Position numbers and translations under genes: made by a program. The notes beneath the pieces are model-generated. The model was not told where the DNA came from, did no database searches, and worked only from the letters and a program-made list of their open reading frames with translations. Shown here piece by piece: positions 8,497 through 17,660 of a DNA stretch of 64,000 nucleotides. How positions within the stretch are numbered: the stretch's first letter is position 1; every line of letters starts with the position of its first letter. Origin of the DNA: Sutcliffiella rhizosphaerae (GTDB lineage Bacteria > Bacillota > Bacilli > Bacillales > Bacillaceae_I); NCBI RefSeq assembly GCF_917563925.1, contig NZ_CAKJTJ010000002.1, forward strand, positions 186,001 to 250,000. The letters are read 5' to 3'.

Positions 8497-10125
8497 TTAT
8501 AGGCGAATTACTTTGTGTTTGCCATTATGGTCTAATGGGAGCTCACATAATCTCTGAACAAAATCCATTCCATATTTATTGATGAAGTAGTATATGTTCC
8601 ATACTCTTTCTTGAGGCATCTTTCCTGGTCGGAGAGCTAGCTCCACTTTTTCAAACTTTTTCATAATATGCTCATGTTTTTCATAGGCTGAACGTTCAAT
8701 TAATCGTTGAATGAAATCAAATTGTCTGTCTATTAAACGCCAATTTTTTTCAAATACATGCTCAAGATGCGGCTCCATCGCATTTCCTACTTCTCTGAAT
8801 TTTTTATGGACTTCTCCATATTGTTGTTGGAAATTAGATAAGTTTTCATTCATTTGATGCAATTCCTCTTGATTTAACCATGCCTTCTTTTTTTCCTCTA
8901 AGCCACTCATGAGAATATCTTGTAGCGATTCTTCTATATCTTGCATTGCGCTCTCAATATCTCGTTCTAGAAATGAAAGTGAAATTCGAGAAACAACGGG
9001 TGGCATCTCCATATAAAGTGATTCGAAACATCGCTTTAGCTCCGCCCAATAGCTGATTTCACCTGGACCGCCAATGAACGCAAGTGTTGGAAAAAGCAAT
9101 TCCTGCATCAGCGGCCTCGTTACTACATTATTGGAGAATTTCTCAGGATATTCTTCGATGAGCTTATGTAGTTCTTCTATCGATATTGACCAATTTGAAT
9201 GTTTTGATAGTGCATAGCTACCATTTTCAGATCTGTATATGAGTTCTCGTTCCCCATTTTGATGGTAAAACAAATTCATGGAGTCCTCATCGACTTCCAG
9301 TAATGGATTAAACCCTAGCTCATTTAATTCTTGTTGTGATTGTAAGATTCCTGAAGTAATCTTTTCATGATTGTTTAGCATTTCCTGAAAAAAGGGAGTT
9401 TCTATTTTTCTCAATCTGCTATCAGAGGCATTTACTAAAACTAATCCAGTACCTTTAAATAATGAAGTAATTATATAAGCAAAAAAGTCAACGATATTAT
9501 TGGAATCATGAATGGCAGTCTCAAGATGCGCGATAACATCATTTGTATATTCCGTTTCTCCAAAAGCTTTTATGACTTCTTTCACCCATTTTTCCATAGC
9601 TTCTTTGTCAAAGCTCAAATCAGACACCATTTTTTTCCCAGAACCTTTTATTGAAAACGAAAGCTTTTCCATTTCAGTGTGTTTAGGAGAATAAACATGG
9701 TTAACTTCTTGAAAGTCATGATCTTCACCAGCAATCCAAAAAACAGGAATAACTGGAACTCCTAGTTGTTTTTCCTGTTCCTTAGCAAGCTTAATGATAC
9801 TTACAATTTTGGAGATTGTATATAATGGCCCTGTCATTAGTCCAGCTTGCTGCCCTCCGATTACTACCAATGCATCCTCATCCGTTAGTCGAGTAATATT
9901 TTGCATCGTAGCGCTATCCGCTTGATAGGTTTTGTTATAATCCTGTAAATACGCTGCAAGTTCAGTTCTTCTATAGGTTCTCGTTTTAAGATGTTCTTTT
10001 CTAGCTTCATATGTATATTTTGAATGGGGATTATAAGTGAAGAAACGGAGGATTTTCTCTTCTCCCCTTAAATATGCTGATGAAAATTTATTGATAGTAG
10101 GGAGAAGTAATTCTACTACGTTCAT
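8497..10125 (-). CDS. bshC: Bacillithiol biosynthesis cysteine-adding enzyme BshC
   Basis: Putative cysteine ligase that completes bacillithiol, the main low-molecular-weight thiol of Bacillus, by adding Cys to GlcN-malate. It has 542 residues, the usual length. Recognisable parts are a Rossmann-like core with VVIGGQQAGLMTGPLYTI (about 84-101), WIAGEDHDFQEVNHV (about 149-163), the FPTLAFIGGPGEISYW segment, and a long C-terminal coiled coil rich in Glu, Gln and Lys. The ATG follows AGAAAGGA. It is last of a probable three-gene unit with a panE-like gene and a DUF3397 gene, as in many bacilli. Confidence 0.95.
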   Translation of the reverse strand: MNVVELLLPTINKFSSAYLRGEEKILRFFTYNPHSKYTYEARKEHLKTRTYRRTELAAYLQDYNKTYQADSATMQNITRLTDEDALVVIGGQQAGLMTGPLYTISKIVSIIKLAKEQEKQLGVPVIPVFWIAGEDHDFQEVNHVYSPKHTEMEKLSFSIKGSGKKMVSDLSFDKEAMEKWVKEVIKAFGETEYTNDVIAHLETAIHDSNNIVDFFAYIITSLFKGTGLVLVNASDSRLRKIETPFFQEMLNNHEKITSGILQSQQELNELGFNPLLEVDEDSMNLFYHQNGERELIYRSENGSYALSKHSNWSISIEELHKLIEEYPEKFSNNVVTRPLMQELLFPTLAFIGGPGEISYWAELKRCFESLYMEMPPVVSRISLSFLERDIESAMQDIEESLQDILMSGLEEKKKAWLNQEELHQMNENLSNFQQQYGEVHKKFREVGNAMEPHLEHVFEKNWRLIDRQFDFIQRLIERSAYEKHEHIMKKFEKVELALRPGKMPQERVWNIYYFINKYGMDFVQRLCELPLDHNGKHKVIRL

Positions 10126-10208
10126 AAAGTACGTCCTTTCTGATCTTTCAAATGTGATAATGTCTCCATGAGTATAGCATTGATTTCCCTTCTTTCAAAA
10201 AATCTTGC

Positions 10209-10598
10209 TTACACAAATGCTTCATACAACCTTTTCATGACACCGAAGATTGACAGAAAAAAATAACTGAAAAAGAATAGCAAAAAATTAACACGCCAGA
10301 ATCCCTTGAATACTCGTTTTACATTTATTTCTTCCTTGATAAGATAATTCCCGATTACCATTAATGTAGCTACTCCCAATAATACGGTGAGAATAATCCA
10401 GAGCATAGATTGTTGCCAAATAATTATTATCAAAAAATGGACGGAAATAATAAATATAATTGTTGAACTATCTATCGCAAAATGAAAAGATCTCCTATTG
10501 CTCTTAGTTACAAAGCGGGCCAGAGTGTAGAACAGGAGCAATGCTAGGACCGGAATGGACACAACCGTTGCCAAAAGACTAGCAAAAATATTAGACAT
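10209..10598 (-). CDS. DUF3397 family integral membrane protein
   Basis: A 129-residue hydrophobic protein with four predicted membrane helices (about 5-27, 40-58, 63-85 and 103-122). The KRVFKGFWRVNFLLFFFSY segment resembles the DUF3397 family, which bacilli carry between panE and bshC. The function is unknown. The ATG is preceded by CGAGGTAG. Only 54 bases separate it from the panE-like gene upstream and 83 from bshC downstream, so co-transcription is likely. Confidence 0.8.
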   Translation of the reverse strand: MSNIFASLLATVVSIPVLALLLFYTLARFVTKSNRRSFHFAIDSSTIIFIISVHFLIIIIWQQSMLWIILTVLLGVATLMVIGNYLIKEEINVKRVFKGFWRVNFLLFFFSYFFLSIFGVMKRLYEAFV

Positions 10599-10652
10599 AA
10601 ACGTCTACCTCGTTTCATAAACTTTGATTTTTTCACAAGCAGATGAAACTTA

Positions 10653-11579
10653 CTAGATGTTTTTTATACAGCTTGTATTCTCTTTTTCTAACCCTTTAAT
10701 ACTGTGATATAAAAACGCTGTGATTGGCGTTTTCTTTTCCTCTTTAGCTGCTTTTATTAAAATGTATCCCAGAATGGCATCTACTTCCGTTTTTCTTCCT
10801 TCTATTATGTCTCGTTGCATGGATGACCAATTTTCTGATGTACTGTTACATATGTTCACAACGTGCTCCCACATGCTTTTTCGATTCATTGGAGAAATTA
10901 AAAAACTAATCTCTTCAAATAGCTCTTTCATCGTTTCTCTGAAATAGGGATTTTTGAGCAATTCCCCGTTTTTGACATTGAACAATGCTGTTAAAGGGTT
11001 TATTACTGCATTAACTAACAGTTTTTCAATCATCATTTTATAGTAATCTGGATTCCACTCAACCGGAAATACCGCTTTAAGCTCGTCAGCCCAACTTGTA
11101 ATAAAAGGAATCTCTTTAGAAAAAGTATACTTCTCCATTGCAGCAATTTTTGTGCGCCCGATTCCAGTCCATTCCACTGTAGCATCATTCTTTTTTTTCA
11201 CACCATGCTCTACCACACCAACAAGAAGATGCGGCTGATGTAATGACTCCATCATTTCAAGGTGAGACATCCCATTTTGCAAAAATAGCACTACTTTGTT
11301 TTTAGCTATTTCTTTAAGTGATGGAATAATGTTCAAAAGTGAGTACTGTTTTACAGCAATAATCAAAACATCTTCCTCTAAAGTGGTTGCGGGGTTCCAA
11401 AGGGTAACAGATACTTCCCTACTTTCATTAACAGAATCATTGATAAGCGTAATACCGTTGTTTTGTATTAGGGAAAGTTGACTTTGTCGTTTTACATAGA
11501 GGGTAACAGGAAACAATTTGCTTAAATGGAAGGCAAATAAAAGACCAATTGCTCCCCCACCAATTATTCCAATCTTCAT
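10653..11579 (-). CDS. panE: 2-dehydropantoate 2-reductase (ketopantoate reductase family)
   Basis: Predicted NADPH-dependent reductase making pantoate for coenzyme A synthesis. The 308-residue protein has the N-terminal Rossmann motif GGGAIG (8-13), the cofactor-phosphate-type strand YVKRQSQ, and the C-terminal helical domain containing KLLVNAVINPLTALF, which is characteristic of ApbA/PanE proteins. In B. subtilis the gene at this place is ylbQ (panE). Several PanE paralogues exist in bacilli and substrate is not proven by sequence. The ATG follows GAAGGAG. The carboxylase operon upstream ends in its own terminator. Confidence 0.88.
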   Translation of the reverse strand: MKIGIIGGGAIGLLFAFHLSKLFPVTLYVKRQSQLSLIQNNGITLINDSVNESREVSVTLWNPATTLEEDVLIIAVKQYSLLNIIPSLKEIAKNKVVLFLQNGMSHLEMMESLHQPHLLVGVVEHGVKKKNDATVEWTGIGRTKIAAMEKYTFSKEIPFITSWADELKAVFPVEWNPDYYKMMIEKLLVNAVINPLTALFNVKNGELLKNPYFRETMKELFEEISFLISPMNRKSMWEHVVNICNSTSENWSSMQRDIIEGRKTEVDAILGYILIKAAKEEKKTPITAFLYHSIKGLEKENTSCIKNI

Positions 11580-11648
11580 GATTACTCCTTCTTTTTACCT
11601 ATTTCTTGTTATTGTACCAATTAATGCTTATTTGTTGAATACGTTTAA

Positions 11649-11686
11649 AGAAAAATGCTCAAGTCTTGATAGAAAAGACTTGAGCA
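11649..11686 (-). terminator. Rho-independent terminator after the acyl-CoA carboxylase operon
   Basis: A perfect 12-bp stem, TGCTCAAGTCTT (11656-11667) with AAGACTTGAGCA (11675-11686), has a 7-base loop and a T-rich minus-strand tail. It lies 26 bases past the carboxyltransferase stop. Confidence 0.88.
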
Positions 11687-11711
11687 CTAATTAGCTTATT
11701 AGACAAATTAA

Positions 11712-13256
11712 TTAAACCGGGTATACGGGATGTTTTCGATGCGAAAAATTCATCTGTTTACTAGAATAATAATGGAAACGACTGATTAGTGCTTCTCTCA
11801 AGTCTTCCGCTTGCACAATATCATCTACAATCATTTCTGATGCAAGTTTGTAAATATCTATATGCTCCTTGTATTCTTGATGTTTTTCCTGGACAAATGC
11901 CATTCTTTCTTTCGGATCTTCTATTTCATTTATTTTATTGGAGTAAACTGCATTCACAGCTGCTTCAGGTCCCATTACGGCAATTTGAGCAGTAGGTAAG
12001 GCTATGCAACAATCAGGTTCAAAAGCAGGTCCCGCCATCGCATATAGACCAGCACCATATGCCTTTCGAACAACAACTGATATTTTGGGAACAGTAGCAG
12101 AACTCATGGCAGCAATTAATTTTGCACCATGCCTAATTATTCCTGCCCTTTCTACTTTTGTCCCAATCATAAAACCAGGAACATCTGCTAAGAACAAAAG
12201 AGGGATGTGGTATGCATCACATAGCTGAATAAACTTTGCGCCTTTATCAGCAGAGTCGACAAAAAGAACTCCACCTTTTACTTTTGGCTGATTGGCGATA
12301 ATGCCTACTACCTTCCCATCTATCCGGGCAAAACCAGTAATCAATTCTGGTGCAAATAACTTCTTTATTTCAAACCAACTATCTGCATCAATGAGTTGGT
12401 CTATGGCTTCATACATATCAAATGGGGCATTTTGATTTACGGGTATGATATCCGTAAGGGATCTGCCCTCTTTTGGCACTATAGATTCGACTTCTTTTGT
12501 TTTTTCTTGATAGCTAGCAGGAAAATAGGTTAAGTATTGTCTTGCCTGATCAATAGCTTCTTCTTCCGTTGCAGCAAGGATGTCTCCACACCCACTGATT
12601 GAGCAATGCATTCTAGCCCCGCCCATTTCTTCAAGGGTGACCTTTTCCCCAATAACTTTTTCCGCCATCCTTGGAGAACCTAAATACATGGAAGCATTTC
12701 CATCTACCATGACAACGATATCACAAAAAGCTGGAATATAGGCTCCGCCTGCAGCAGATGGTCCGAACAATAAACATATTTGAGGGATCATCCCGGAAAG
12801 TTTCACTTGATTATAAAATATTTTCCCTGCCCCGCGCCTGTTAGGGAACATCTCCAATTGATCAGTAATCCTAGCACCTGCAGAATCTACAAGATAAAGA
12901 ATCGGAACCATCAGCTTTTCTGCCGTTTCTTGAATCCGAATAATTTTTTCTACAGTCCTTGCACCCCATGATCCTGCTTTCACAGTAGAATCATTTGCCA
13001 TGACACATACTGTCTGGCCGTTCACTTTGCCAATTGCTGTAACTACTCCATCAGCTGGTAAACCTTTTGCTTTATTGTTTGCAAACAAACCATCTTCTTC
13101 GTACTGGCCATCGTCAAATAATAGAGCAAGTCGCTCACGTACAAACAGCTTATTTTGTTCTTTAAGCTTTGTATGATATTTTTCACTGCCTCCACTTTTT
13201 ATCGTGTCAACCGTTGCTTGAAACTCCTGTTCTAGATCACTCGCTGTCTTTATCAT
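11712..13256 (-). CDS. Acyl-CoA carboxylase, carboxyltransferase (beta) subunit
   Basis: Biotin-dependent carboxyltransferase of the propionyl/methylmalonyl/methylcrotonyl-CoA type (MmdA/YngE-like). Its 514 residues form the two crotonase-fold halves: the acyl-CoA half with GGARMHCSISGCGD and PSAAGGAYIPAFCD, and the carboxybiotin half with LFLADVPGFMIGTKVE, RKAYGAGLYAMAGPAF and PTAQIAVMGPEAAVNAVYSNK. This length and fusion of both halves exclude the split AccA/AccD enzyme. The acyl-CoA substrate cannot be read from sequence alone. It is last in an operon with a separate biotin carrier and biotin carboxylase. It has no counterpart at this place in B. subtilis, where yngE is elsewhere. Confidence 0.92.
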   Translation of the reverse strand: MIKTASDLEQEFQATVDTIKSGGSEKYHTKLKEQNKLFVRERLALLFDDGQYEEDGLFANNKAKGLPADGVVTAIGKVNGQTVCVMANDSTVKAGSWGARTVEKIIRIQETAEKLMVPILYLVDSAGARITDQLEMFPNRRGAGKIFYNQVKLSGMIPQICLLFGPSAAGGAYIPAFCDIVVMVDGNASMYLGSPRMAEKVIGEKVTLEEMGGARMHCSISGCGDILAATEEEAIDQARQYLTYFPASYQEKTKEVESIVPKEGRSLTDIIPVNQNAPFDMYEAIDQLIDADSWFEIKKLFAPELITGFARIDGKVVGIIANQPKVKGGVLFVDSADKGAKFIQLCDAYHIPLLFLADVPGFMIGTKVERAGIIRHGAKLIAAMSSATVPKISVVVRKAYGAGLYAMAGPAFEPDCCIALPTAQIAVMGPEAAVNAVYSNKINEIEDPKERMAFVQEKHQEYKEHIDIYKLASEMIVDDIVQAEDLREALISRFHYYSSKQMNFSHRKHPVYPV

Positions 13257-13296
13257 TCATATTCCCCGTTTCTTCCATTATTATTGTCTACGGTTT

Positions 13297-13509
13297 CTAT
13301 TCAAGTTCCAATAAAACATCCCCATCATTTACAAAATCTCCCTCTGCAGTTGATATGGATGCAACTTTACCGTCCACCATTACTTCTAATGGAATTTCCA
13401 TTTTCATAGATTCTAAAATGATAACGGTTTGACCAGCTTTGACTTCCTCTCCAACCTCCACTAATACTTTCCATACTGTACCTGCCATTGATGCTTCTAA
13501 CTTTTTCAT
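13297..13509 (-). CDS. Stand-alone biotin carboxyl carrier protein (biotin/lipoyl attachment domain)
   Basis: A 70-residue protein consisting only of a biotinyl domain. ESMKMEIP places the biotinylated lysine at residue 36, and the pattern of short beta strands with VGEEVKAGQ and EGDFVNDGD is typical. It should shuttle carboxybiotin between the biotin carboxylase and carboxyltransferase encoded on either side, like YngHB. The ATG is preceded by AGGGAGGG. Spacing is 33 bases to the upstream carboxylase and 40 to the downstream gene, which fits one operon. Confidence 0.93.
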   Translation of the reverse strand: MKKLEASMAGTVWKVLVEVGEEVKAGQTVIILESMKMEIPLEVMVDGKVASISTAEGDFVNDGDVLLELE

Positions 13510-13542
13510 ATTATTCCCTCCCTGTTTCTTGTTAGCAATTTA

Positions 13543-14886
13543 TTATGCGTTTATTGGTTTTAAGGATTGTACAAACCCTGTATGATATTCTCCAGATTTA
13601 AAATCTTCTGACCCAAGAGAGCGGATTAGGAATGGAAGATTGGTTTTAATTCCTTCCACCTCAACTCCTTTTAAATATTCCAAGGACCGATTGATTACTT
13701 TTTCTCTCGTTTCAGCTGATACTATGATTTTAGCAATCATGGGGTCATAAAACGGTGTAACTTTTAGATTTGGACCATACCCACTATCTATCCTTACTCC
13801 TTCTACCTCCGGAAGATGCCAACTTGATATCAATCCTGGTGATGGAAAGAACTTAACAGGATCTTCCGCATAAAGACGGAACTCTATTGCATGGCCATTG
13901 CTTTTAATTTCCTGTTGCGTTAGCGGCAATTCCATTCCCCTTGCCACGTTTATTTGCCATTCTACCAGGTCCAAACCTGTTATGGATTCTGTCACCGGAT
14001 GCTCTACTTGTAGTCTTGTGTTCATTTCAAGAAAATAAAAGTTTTCATTCTCATCCATAATGAACTCTACTGTACCTGCATTTTTATAATTAACTTTTTT
14101 TCCTGCTTTCACTGCGGCTTCACAAATTTTCCTTCTTGTCTCATCACTTAATTGAGGGCTTTGTGCTTCTTCTATTACTTTTTGGTTTCTTCTCTGAACA
14201 GAACAGTTTCTTTCAAACATATGTACAATGTTTCCATGGCTATCACCAAAGATTTGAACTTCAATATGTTTTGCTGCGCCGATATATTTTTCAATAAACA
14301 TATCTTCATTCTTAAAATATGCTTTTGCCCGTTTCTTCGTTTGATCAAATGACTTCTCGATATCCTGCTTGTTTTCACAGCGATGCATCCCTATTCCTCC
14401 ACCGCCGCCGCTAGCTTTTAACATTACAGGAAAGCCAATTTTTTCAGCTATTTCACAAGCCTCCTCCATAGAATCCAAAGGCTTATCTGAGCCCGGCACT
14501 ACAGGTACACCTGCCTCTATCATTGCTCTTCTTGATGATAATTTATCACCCATTAATTTGATTACGTCAACACTGGGACCAATAAAAGTTAGGTCCGCTT
14601 TAGCCAGAGATTCTGCAAATCCTCCATTTTCCGATAAGAAGCCATACCCAGGATGAATGCCATCCACCTTTTCCTCTAGTGCAATTTCTATGATTCGATC
14701 GACATTTAAATAAGATGCTTGAGGGGGAGCTTCCCCTATGTGTCTTGCCACTGTTGCCTGTTGAACATATGGCATGTCTTTATCTGCATCCGAAAACAAA
14801 GCGACTGTTTCAATTCCTAGTCGATTACAAGTACGGATTATTCGTTCTGCAATCTCTCCTCGATTAGCAATCAATATTTTTCGCAC
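13543..14886 (-). CDS. Biotin carboxylase subunit of an acyl-CoA carboxylase
   Basis: ATP-grasp enzyme that carboxylates biotin on the small carrier protein, using bicarbonate and ATP. Its 447 residues match AccC/YngH. Landmarks are KILIANRGEIAERIIRT at the N-terminus, the Gly-rich loop KASGGGGGIGM (about 157-167), EMNTRLQVEHPVTE (about 290-303) and the C-terminal biotin-carboxylase domain. The start is GTG, preceded by AAAGGGGAG. The downstream carrier and carboxyltransferase, not a fatty-acid accB, point to branched-chain or propionyl-CoA metabolism, not to fatty-acid synthesis. It is the first gene of the operon; a dispersed repeat lies upstream. Confidence 0.93.
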   Translation of the reverse strand: MRKILIANRGEIAERIIRTCNRLGIETVALFSDADKDMPYVQQATVARHIGEAPPQASYLNVDRIIEIALEEKVDGIHPGYGFLSENGGFAESLAKADLTFIGPSVDVIKLMGDKLSSRRAMIEAGVPVVPGSDKPLDSMEEACEIAEKIGFPVMLKASGGGGGIGMHRCENKQDIEKSFDQTKKRAKAYFKNEDMFIEKYIGAAKHIEVQIFGDSHGNIVHMFERNCSVQRRNQKVIEEAQSPQLSDETRRKICEAAVKAGKKVNYKNAGTVEFIMDENENFYFLEMNTRLQVEHPVTESITGLDLVEWQINVARGMELPLTQQEIKSNGHAIEFRLYAEDPVKFFPSPGLISSWHLPEVEGVRIDSGYGPNLKVTPFYDPMIAKIIVSAETREKVINRSLEYLKGVEVEGIKTNLPFLIRSLGSEDFKSGEYHTGFVQSLKPINA

Positions 14887-14910
14887 TGAGATCTCCCCTT
14901 TCTAAGAAAA

Positions 14911-15014
14911 ACGCAAGCGCCTTGATCAGCCCTGACAGGCATAAGACGAGAATATTGCTTTTCACCTTCTCCACAGTTTGTCTTATTGACTTTGAGCGGC
15001 TAGGCGCTGAAGCT
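14911..15014 (+). repeat. Dispersed intergenic repeat (copy 2 of 3)
   Basis: Begins AAGCGCCTTGATCAGCCCTG, then AGGCATAAGACGAG, a variable middle, GTCTTATTGACTTTGAGCGG, and ends CTAGGCGCTGAAGCT. The ends are partly complementary (AGCGCCT with AGGCGCT), so the RNA could fold. Similar blocks occur at 3723-3835 and, inverted, at 56801-56921. The rest of the 364-base gap before ylbP holds only AT-rich DNA with a TATAAT (15166-15171) that may be the ylbP -10 box. Confidence 0.65.
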
Positions 15015-15250
15015 GTTCAAGCAGTGATTCCTATTTCCTTATACTCCAACAAATTACATATGCAGAAGTCTCCTCCAACTATTATTTCTACATAATTCTT
15101 TGTTTTCCTGCTCACTTTTGCAAACGCTTACTAAAATTATTGCAGAATTTTTTGTTTTTTTGTTATATAATTATTATTAAAATAAACTATTTTACTTAAT
15201 AAGTATAGTAGTAAGCGCTTTATTCAAAAGATAGTCGAGGGGGAATTGAC

Positions 15251-15766
15251 ATGACGGTAAAGAAGCTATCAATTAACTATAAAACATTAGAAGAATTTAA
15301 GCAGTTCAGAGAATACGGTATACAAGAGTTGTCTATGCTTGAAGACCTTCAGGATAATATTATCGAAAACGATAGTGACTCTCCATTCTATGGAATTTAT
15401 TATGGAGAAAAACTTGTTGCGAGAATGAGTCTTTATCAAGTATCTAAAGACCATGACAAATATTTTGAACCAAAACAAGACTATTTGGAATTGTGGAAGC
15501 TTGAAGTACTCCCAAATTTCCAGCGTAAAGGATTTGGGAAAGAGCTTGTAGAATTTGCAAAAGGTTTTGGTCTTCCTATTAAAACAAATCCACGTATTAA
15601 GTCTGCAGACTTCTGGGATCGTTTAGGTTTTACATCGGTTCATTATGATGTGCACCGTGACCTTGGAGAAAATCCGATTGTCTGGTATCCAGAAGGAGTA
15701 AGTGCACAAGATAGATCCACTCTCTCCACATCAAAAGAGAATGTTGAACAAGAAGAGGCTGAATAA
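15251..15766 (+). CDS. ylbP: GNAT-family N-acetyltransferase YlbP
   Basis: A 171-residue protein with a single GNAT acetyl-CoA-binding fold. LWKLEVLPNFQRKGFGKELVEFA (about 81-103) contains the Q/RxxGxG/A acetyl-CoA motif, and DFWDRLGFTSV is the closing strand. Position beside ylbO and panE matches B. subtilis YlbP. The acceptor substrate is unknown. The acidic C-terminal tail of about 20 residues (Ser/Thr/Glu-rich) looks disordered. The start has a GAGGGGGA site. A strong convergent terminator follows the stop. Confidence 0.88.
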   Translation: MTVKKLSINYKTLEEFKQFREYGIQELSMLEDLQDNIIENDSDSPFYGIYYGEKLVARMSLYQVSKDHDKYFEPKQDYLELWKLEVLPNFQRKGFGKELVEFAKGFGLPIKTNPRIKSADFWDRLGFTSVHYDVHRDLGENPIVWYPEGVSAQDRSTLSTSKENVEQEEAE

Positions 15767-15770
15767 CAAA

Positions 15771-15822
15771 AAAGAGGTTGCCTATACGTCTCAATGAGAT
15801 GAAAGTAGGCAACCTCTTTTTT
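15771..15822. terminator. Bidirectional terminator between ylbP and the DCC-family gene
   Basis: A 14-bp perfect stem, AAAGAGGTTGCCTA (15771-15784) with TAGGCAACCTCTTT (15806-15819), has a small inner hairpin (TCTCA/TGAGA). T-runs flank both sides, so it can serve both convergent genes. Confidence 0.9.
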
Positions 15823-16248
15823 TTATAAGAACCTTTTCTTTATATCTGGGCTCGGTAGCATACACTGATCTTTTTTACCAAACCATTTGTAACGATTTTT
15901 GGCAATAAAGCTATAAATAATATCTCTAATAGGCTTTGGCAGAAATATTAGTGGATACAAGAACTTCCACGGAGCATCCAGCTTTCTGACAACCTTTAGT
16001 GCTGCTGTAGATTTGGAGTACATCTCATCCCCATGTACATAATAAAAGCTGTCAAAGCTTTCGGTTGATAAACCGTGTTTTTGTAATAGTTTTTGACCTT
16101 CATCAGATTGTAAGGAGGTAAACTTGAACACAGCGTTCGGATCACGCTTTATAATAAAAGAAACAGCAGTGTTACACAGGTTGCACACACCGTCAAAGAG
16201 TAAAATGGGATGTTTCTCGGCTGATTGTTCATCATACATATTAGTCAC
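15823..16248 (-). CDS. DCC-family thiol-disulfide oxidoreductase (DUF393, YuxK-like)
   Basis: About 142 residues with the family signature near the N-terminus: PILLFDGVCNLCNTAVSFII, whose DGVCxxC holds the putative redox pair. RDPNAVFKFTSLQSDEGQ follows, then a hydrophobic KFLYPLIFLPKPIRDIIYSFIAKNRYKWFGKK segment typical of the C-terminus. Substrates are unknown. The frame is open to a GTG at 16257, but that codon overlaps the AAGGAG site; the GTG at 16248 has ideal spacing, and an ATG at 16239 is also possible. B. subtilis has its homologue yuxK at another locus. Confidence 0.85.
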   Translation of the reverse strand: MTNMYDEQSAEKHPILLFDGVCNLCNTAVSFIIKRDPNAVFKFTSLQSDEGQKLLQKHGLSTESFDSFYYVHGDEMYSKSTAALKVVRKLDAPWKFLYPLIFLPKPIRDIIYSFIAKNRYKWFGKKDQCMLPSPDIKKRFL

Positions 16249-16424
16249 ACGGTTCACTCCTTATTCTTCCTATAGAATTATTATACAATAAATATTGTCA
16301 TTAATATCTAAATAAACAACAGGAAACAGCTGATATGCTAGATAATCTTTTTTAACATATTATCTATATAACTTGAAAAGCGAAGTATCCATTTACAATT
16401 GATATTCGAAAGGAAGAAAAGTTG

Positions 16425-17660
16425 ATGAAACTTAGTTCAGTCAATGGGTTCAGTGTTTTTTGGATTGCATCAACGAGTACTTATTTTGGGACGTATATTA
16501 CTACTTTTGCGTTACAAGTTTTCATTGTTGTGAATCAAAACGGTACCGCTTTGGATGTTGGTTGGATTAATGCTTCAAGGTGGTTACCATACGTTTTTAT
16601 TGGATTATTGGCAGGGGTGTTAATTGATAGAGTTAACCGAAAATTCATTCTCGTTACAACGGATATTGGACGTGGTATTTTACTAGTACTCATTTTTTTA
16701 CTTTACAGTTTAGACCTCATTAACATATTGTACCTTGCATTAATAATGATATTTTTTGGAATTCTATCCATATTTAATGACGCTGCATCTCAATCTTTAA
16801 TACCTCAATTTGTTCCTCGACATTTATTAACTAGAGCTAATGCTCGTTTAGAACAAAGTGCCGCAGTAGCAGAAACTAGTGGGCCAGCCTTAGCAGGTTG
16901 GATTACTGCTTTAATTAGCGCCCCATTTACTCTCCTTATAAATTCAGCAACCTATTTAATTTCAGGAATTCTTATGAATTTCCTTAAACAACCAAATAAA
17001 GCACCTACTCCTGTTTCATCCATATCTATCGGTCAATTATTGAAGGAAGGTGTAAGTTGGGTTTATCGACACAAATATCTACGTATATTAGCCTTTAATA
17101 CACATGTTTGGTTTCTTTTTCACAGTATGACCACAACTGTCTTCATTACTTATGTACTCCTTGAATTAGGATTGAGTTCATTTATTCTCGGAGTTACATT
17201 AGCAGTTGCAGGAATTGGAGCCGTAGTTGGGGCAACATTTTCTCCTTCCATTGGTATAAAGTTAGGGGTTGGAAAAGCAATTTCCATTGCCCGAATACTT
17301 TATTGCCCTGCTGTTGTTCTCATTATTTTAGCTCACCCAATTCAATTTATTTCTGAAGTTGGTGCAATTATTATGCTTATGGTAGGACAATTTTTTTATG
17401 GTCTTGCTATGGGAGTAGAAGGTCCAAATGAGATGGGTTATAGACAGTCAATTACACCATTACAATTGCAGGGACGAATGAATACAACCATGCGTTCTAT
17501 TAACCGTAGCATGATCATTATTGGTGCACCTTTAGGAGGATTTATTGCTAATGAATATGGGTCCCATTATGTCTTAATGATTTCCGCAACTGGCTTAGCA
17601 CTTTGTGCAATATGGCTTATTTTATCACCAATGCGAAACGTGAAACTTGAAAATGGTTAA
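16425..17660 (+). CDS. Major facilitator superfamily transporter
   Basis: A 411-residue polytopic membrane protein with about 12 hydrophobic segments. The loop between helices 2 and 3 carries GVLIDRVNRKFILVTTDIGRG, the MFS signature (GxLxDRxxRK). NDAASQSLIPQFVPRHLLTRANARLEQSA resembles drug/macrolide-efflux-like MFS proteins, so export is plausible, but the substrate is unknown. The ATG at 16425 is chosen over an adjacent TTG at 16422 because AAAGGAAG sits eight bases upstream. Many codons are AT-rich, more so than in flanking core genes. It is absent from this position in B. subtilis and may be a later arrival. Confidence 0.85.
   Translation: MKLSSVNGFSVFWIASTSTYFGTYITTFALQVFIVVNQNGTALDVGWINASRWLPYVFIGLLAGVLIDRVNRKFILVTTDIGRGILLVLIFLLYSLDLINILYLALIMIFFGILSIFNDAASQSLIPQFVPRHLLTRANARLEQSAAVAETSGPALAGWITALISAPFTLLINSATYLISGILMNFLKQPNKAPTPVSSISIGQLLKEGVSWVYRHKYLRILAFNTHVWFLFHSMTTTVFITYVLLELGLSSFILGVTLAVAGIGAVVGATFSPSIGIKLGVGKAISIARILYCPAVVLIILAHPIQFISEVGAIIMLMVGQFFYGLAMGVEGPNEMGYRQSITPLQLQGRMNTTMRSINRSMIIIGAPLGGFIANEYGSHYVLMISATGLALCAIWLILSPMRNVKLENG

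Noticed and set aside
14175-14378. Frame within the biotin carboxylase gene
   Set aside because: Overlaps conserved ATP-grasp coding sequence on the same strand in another frame; no independent evidence.
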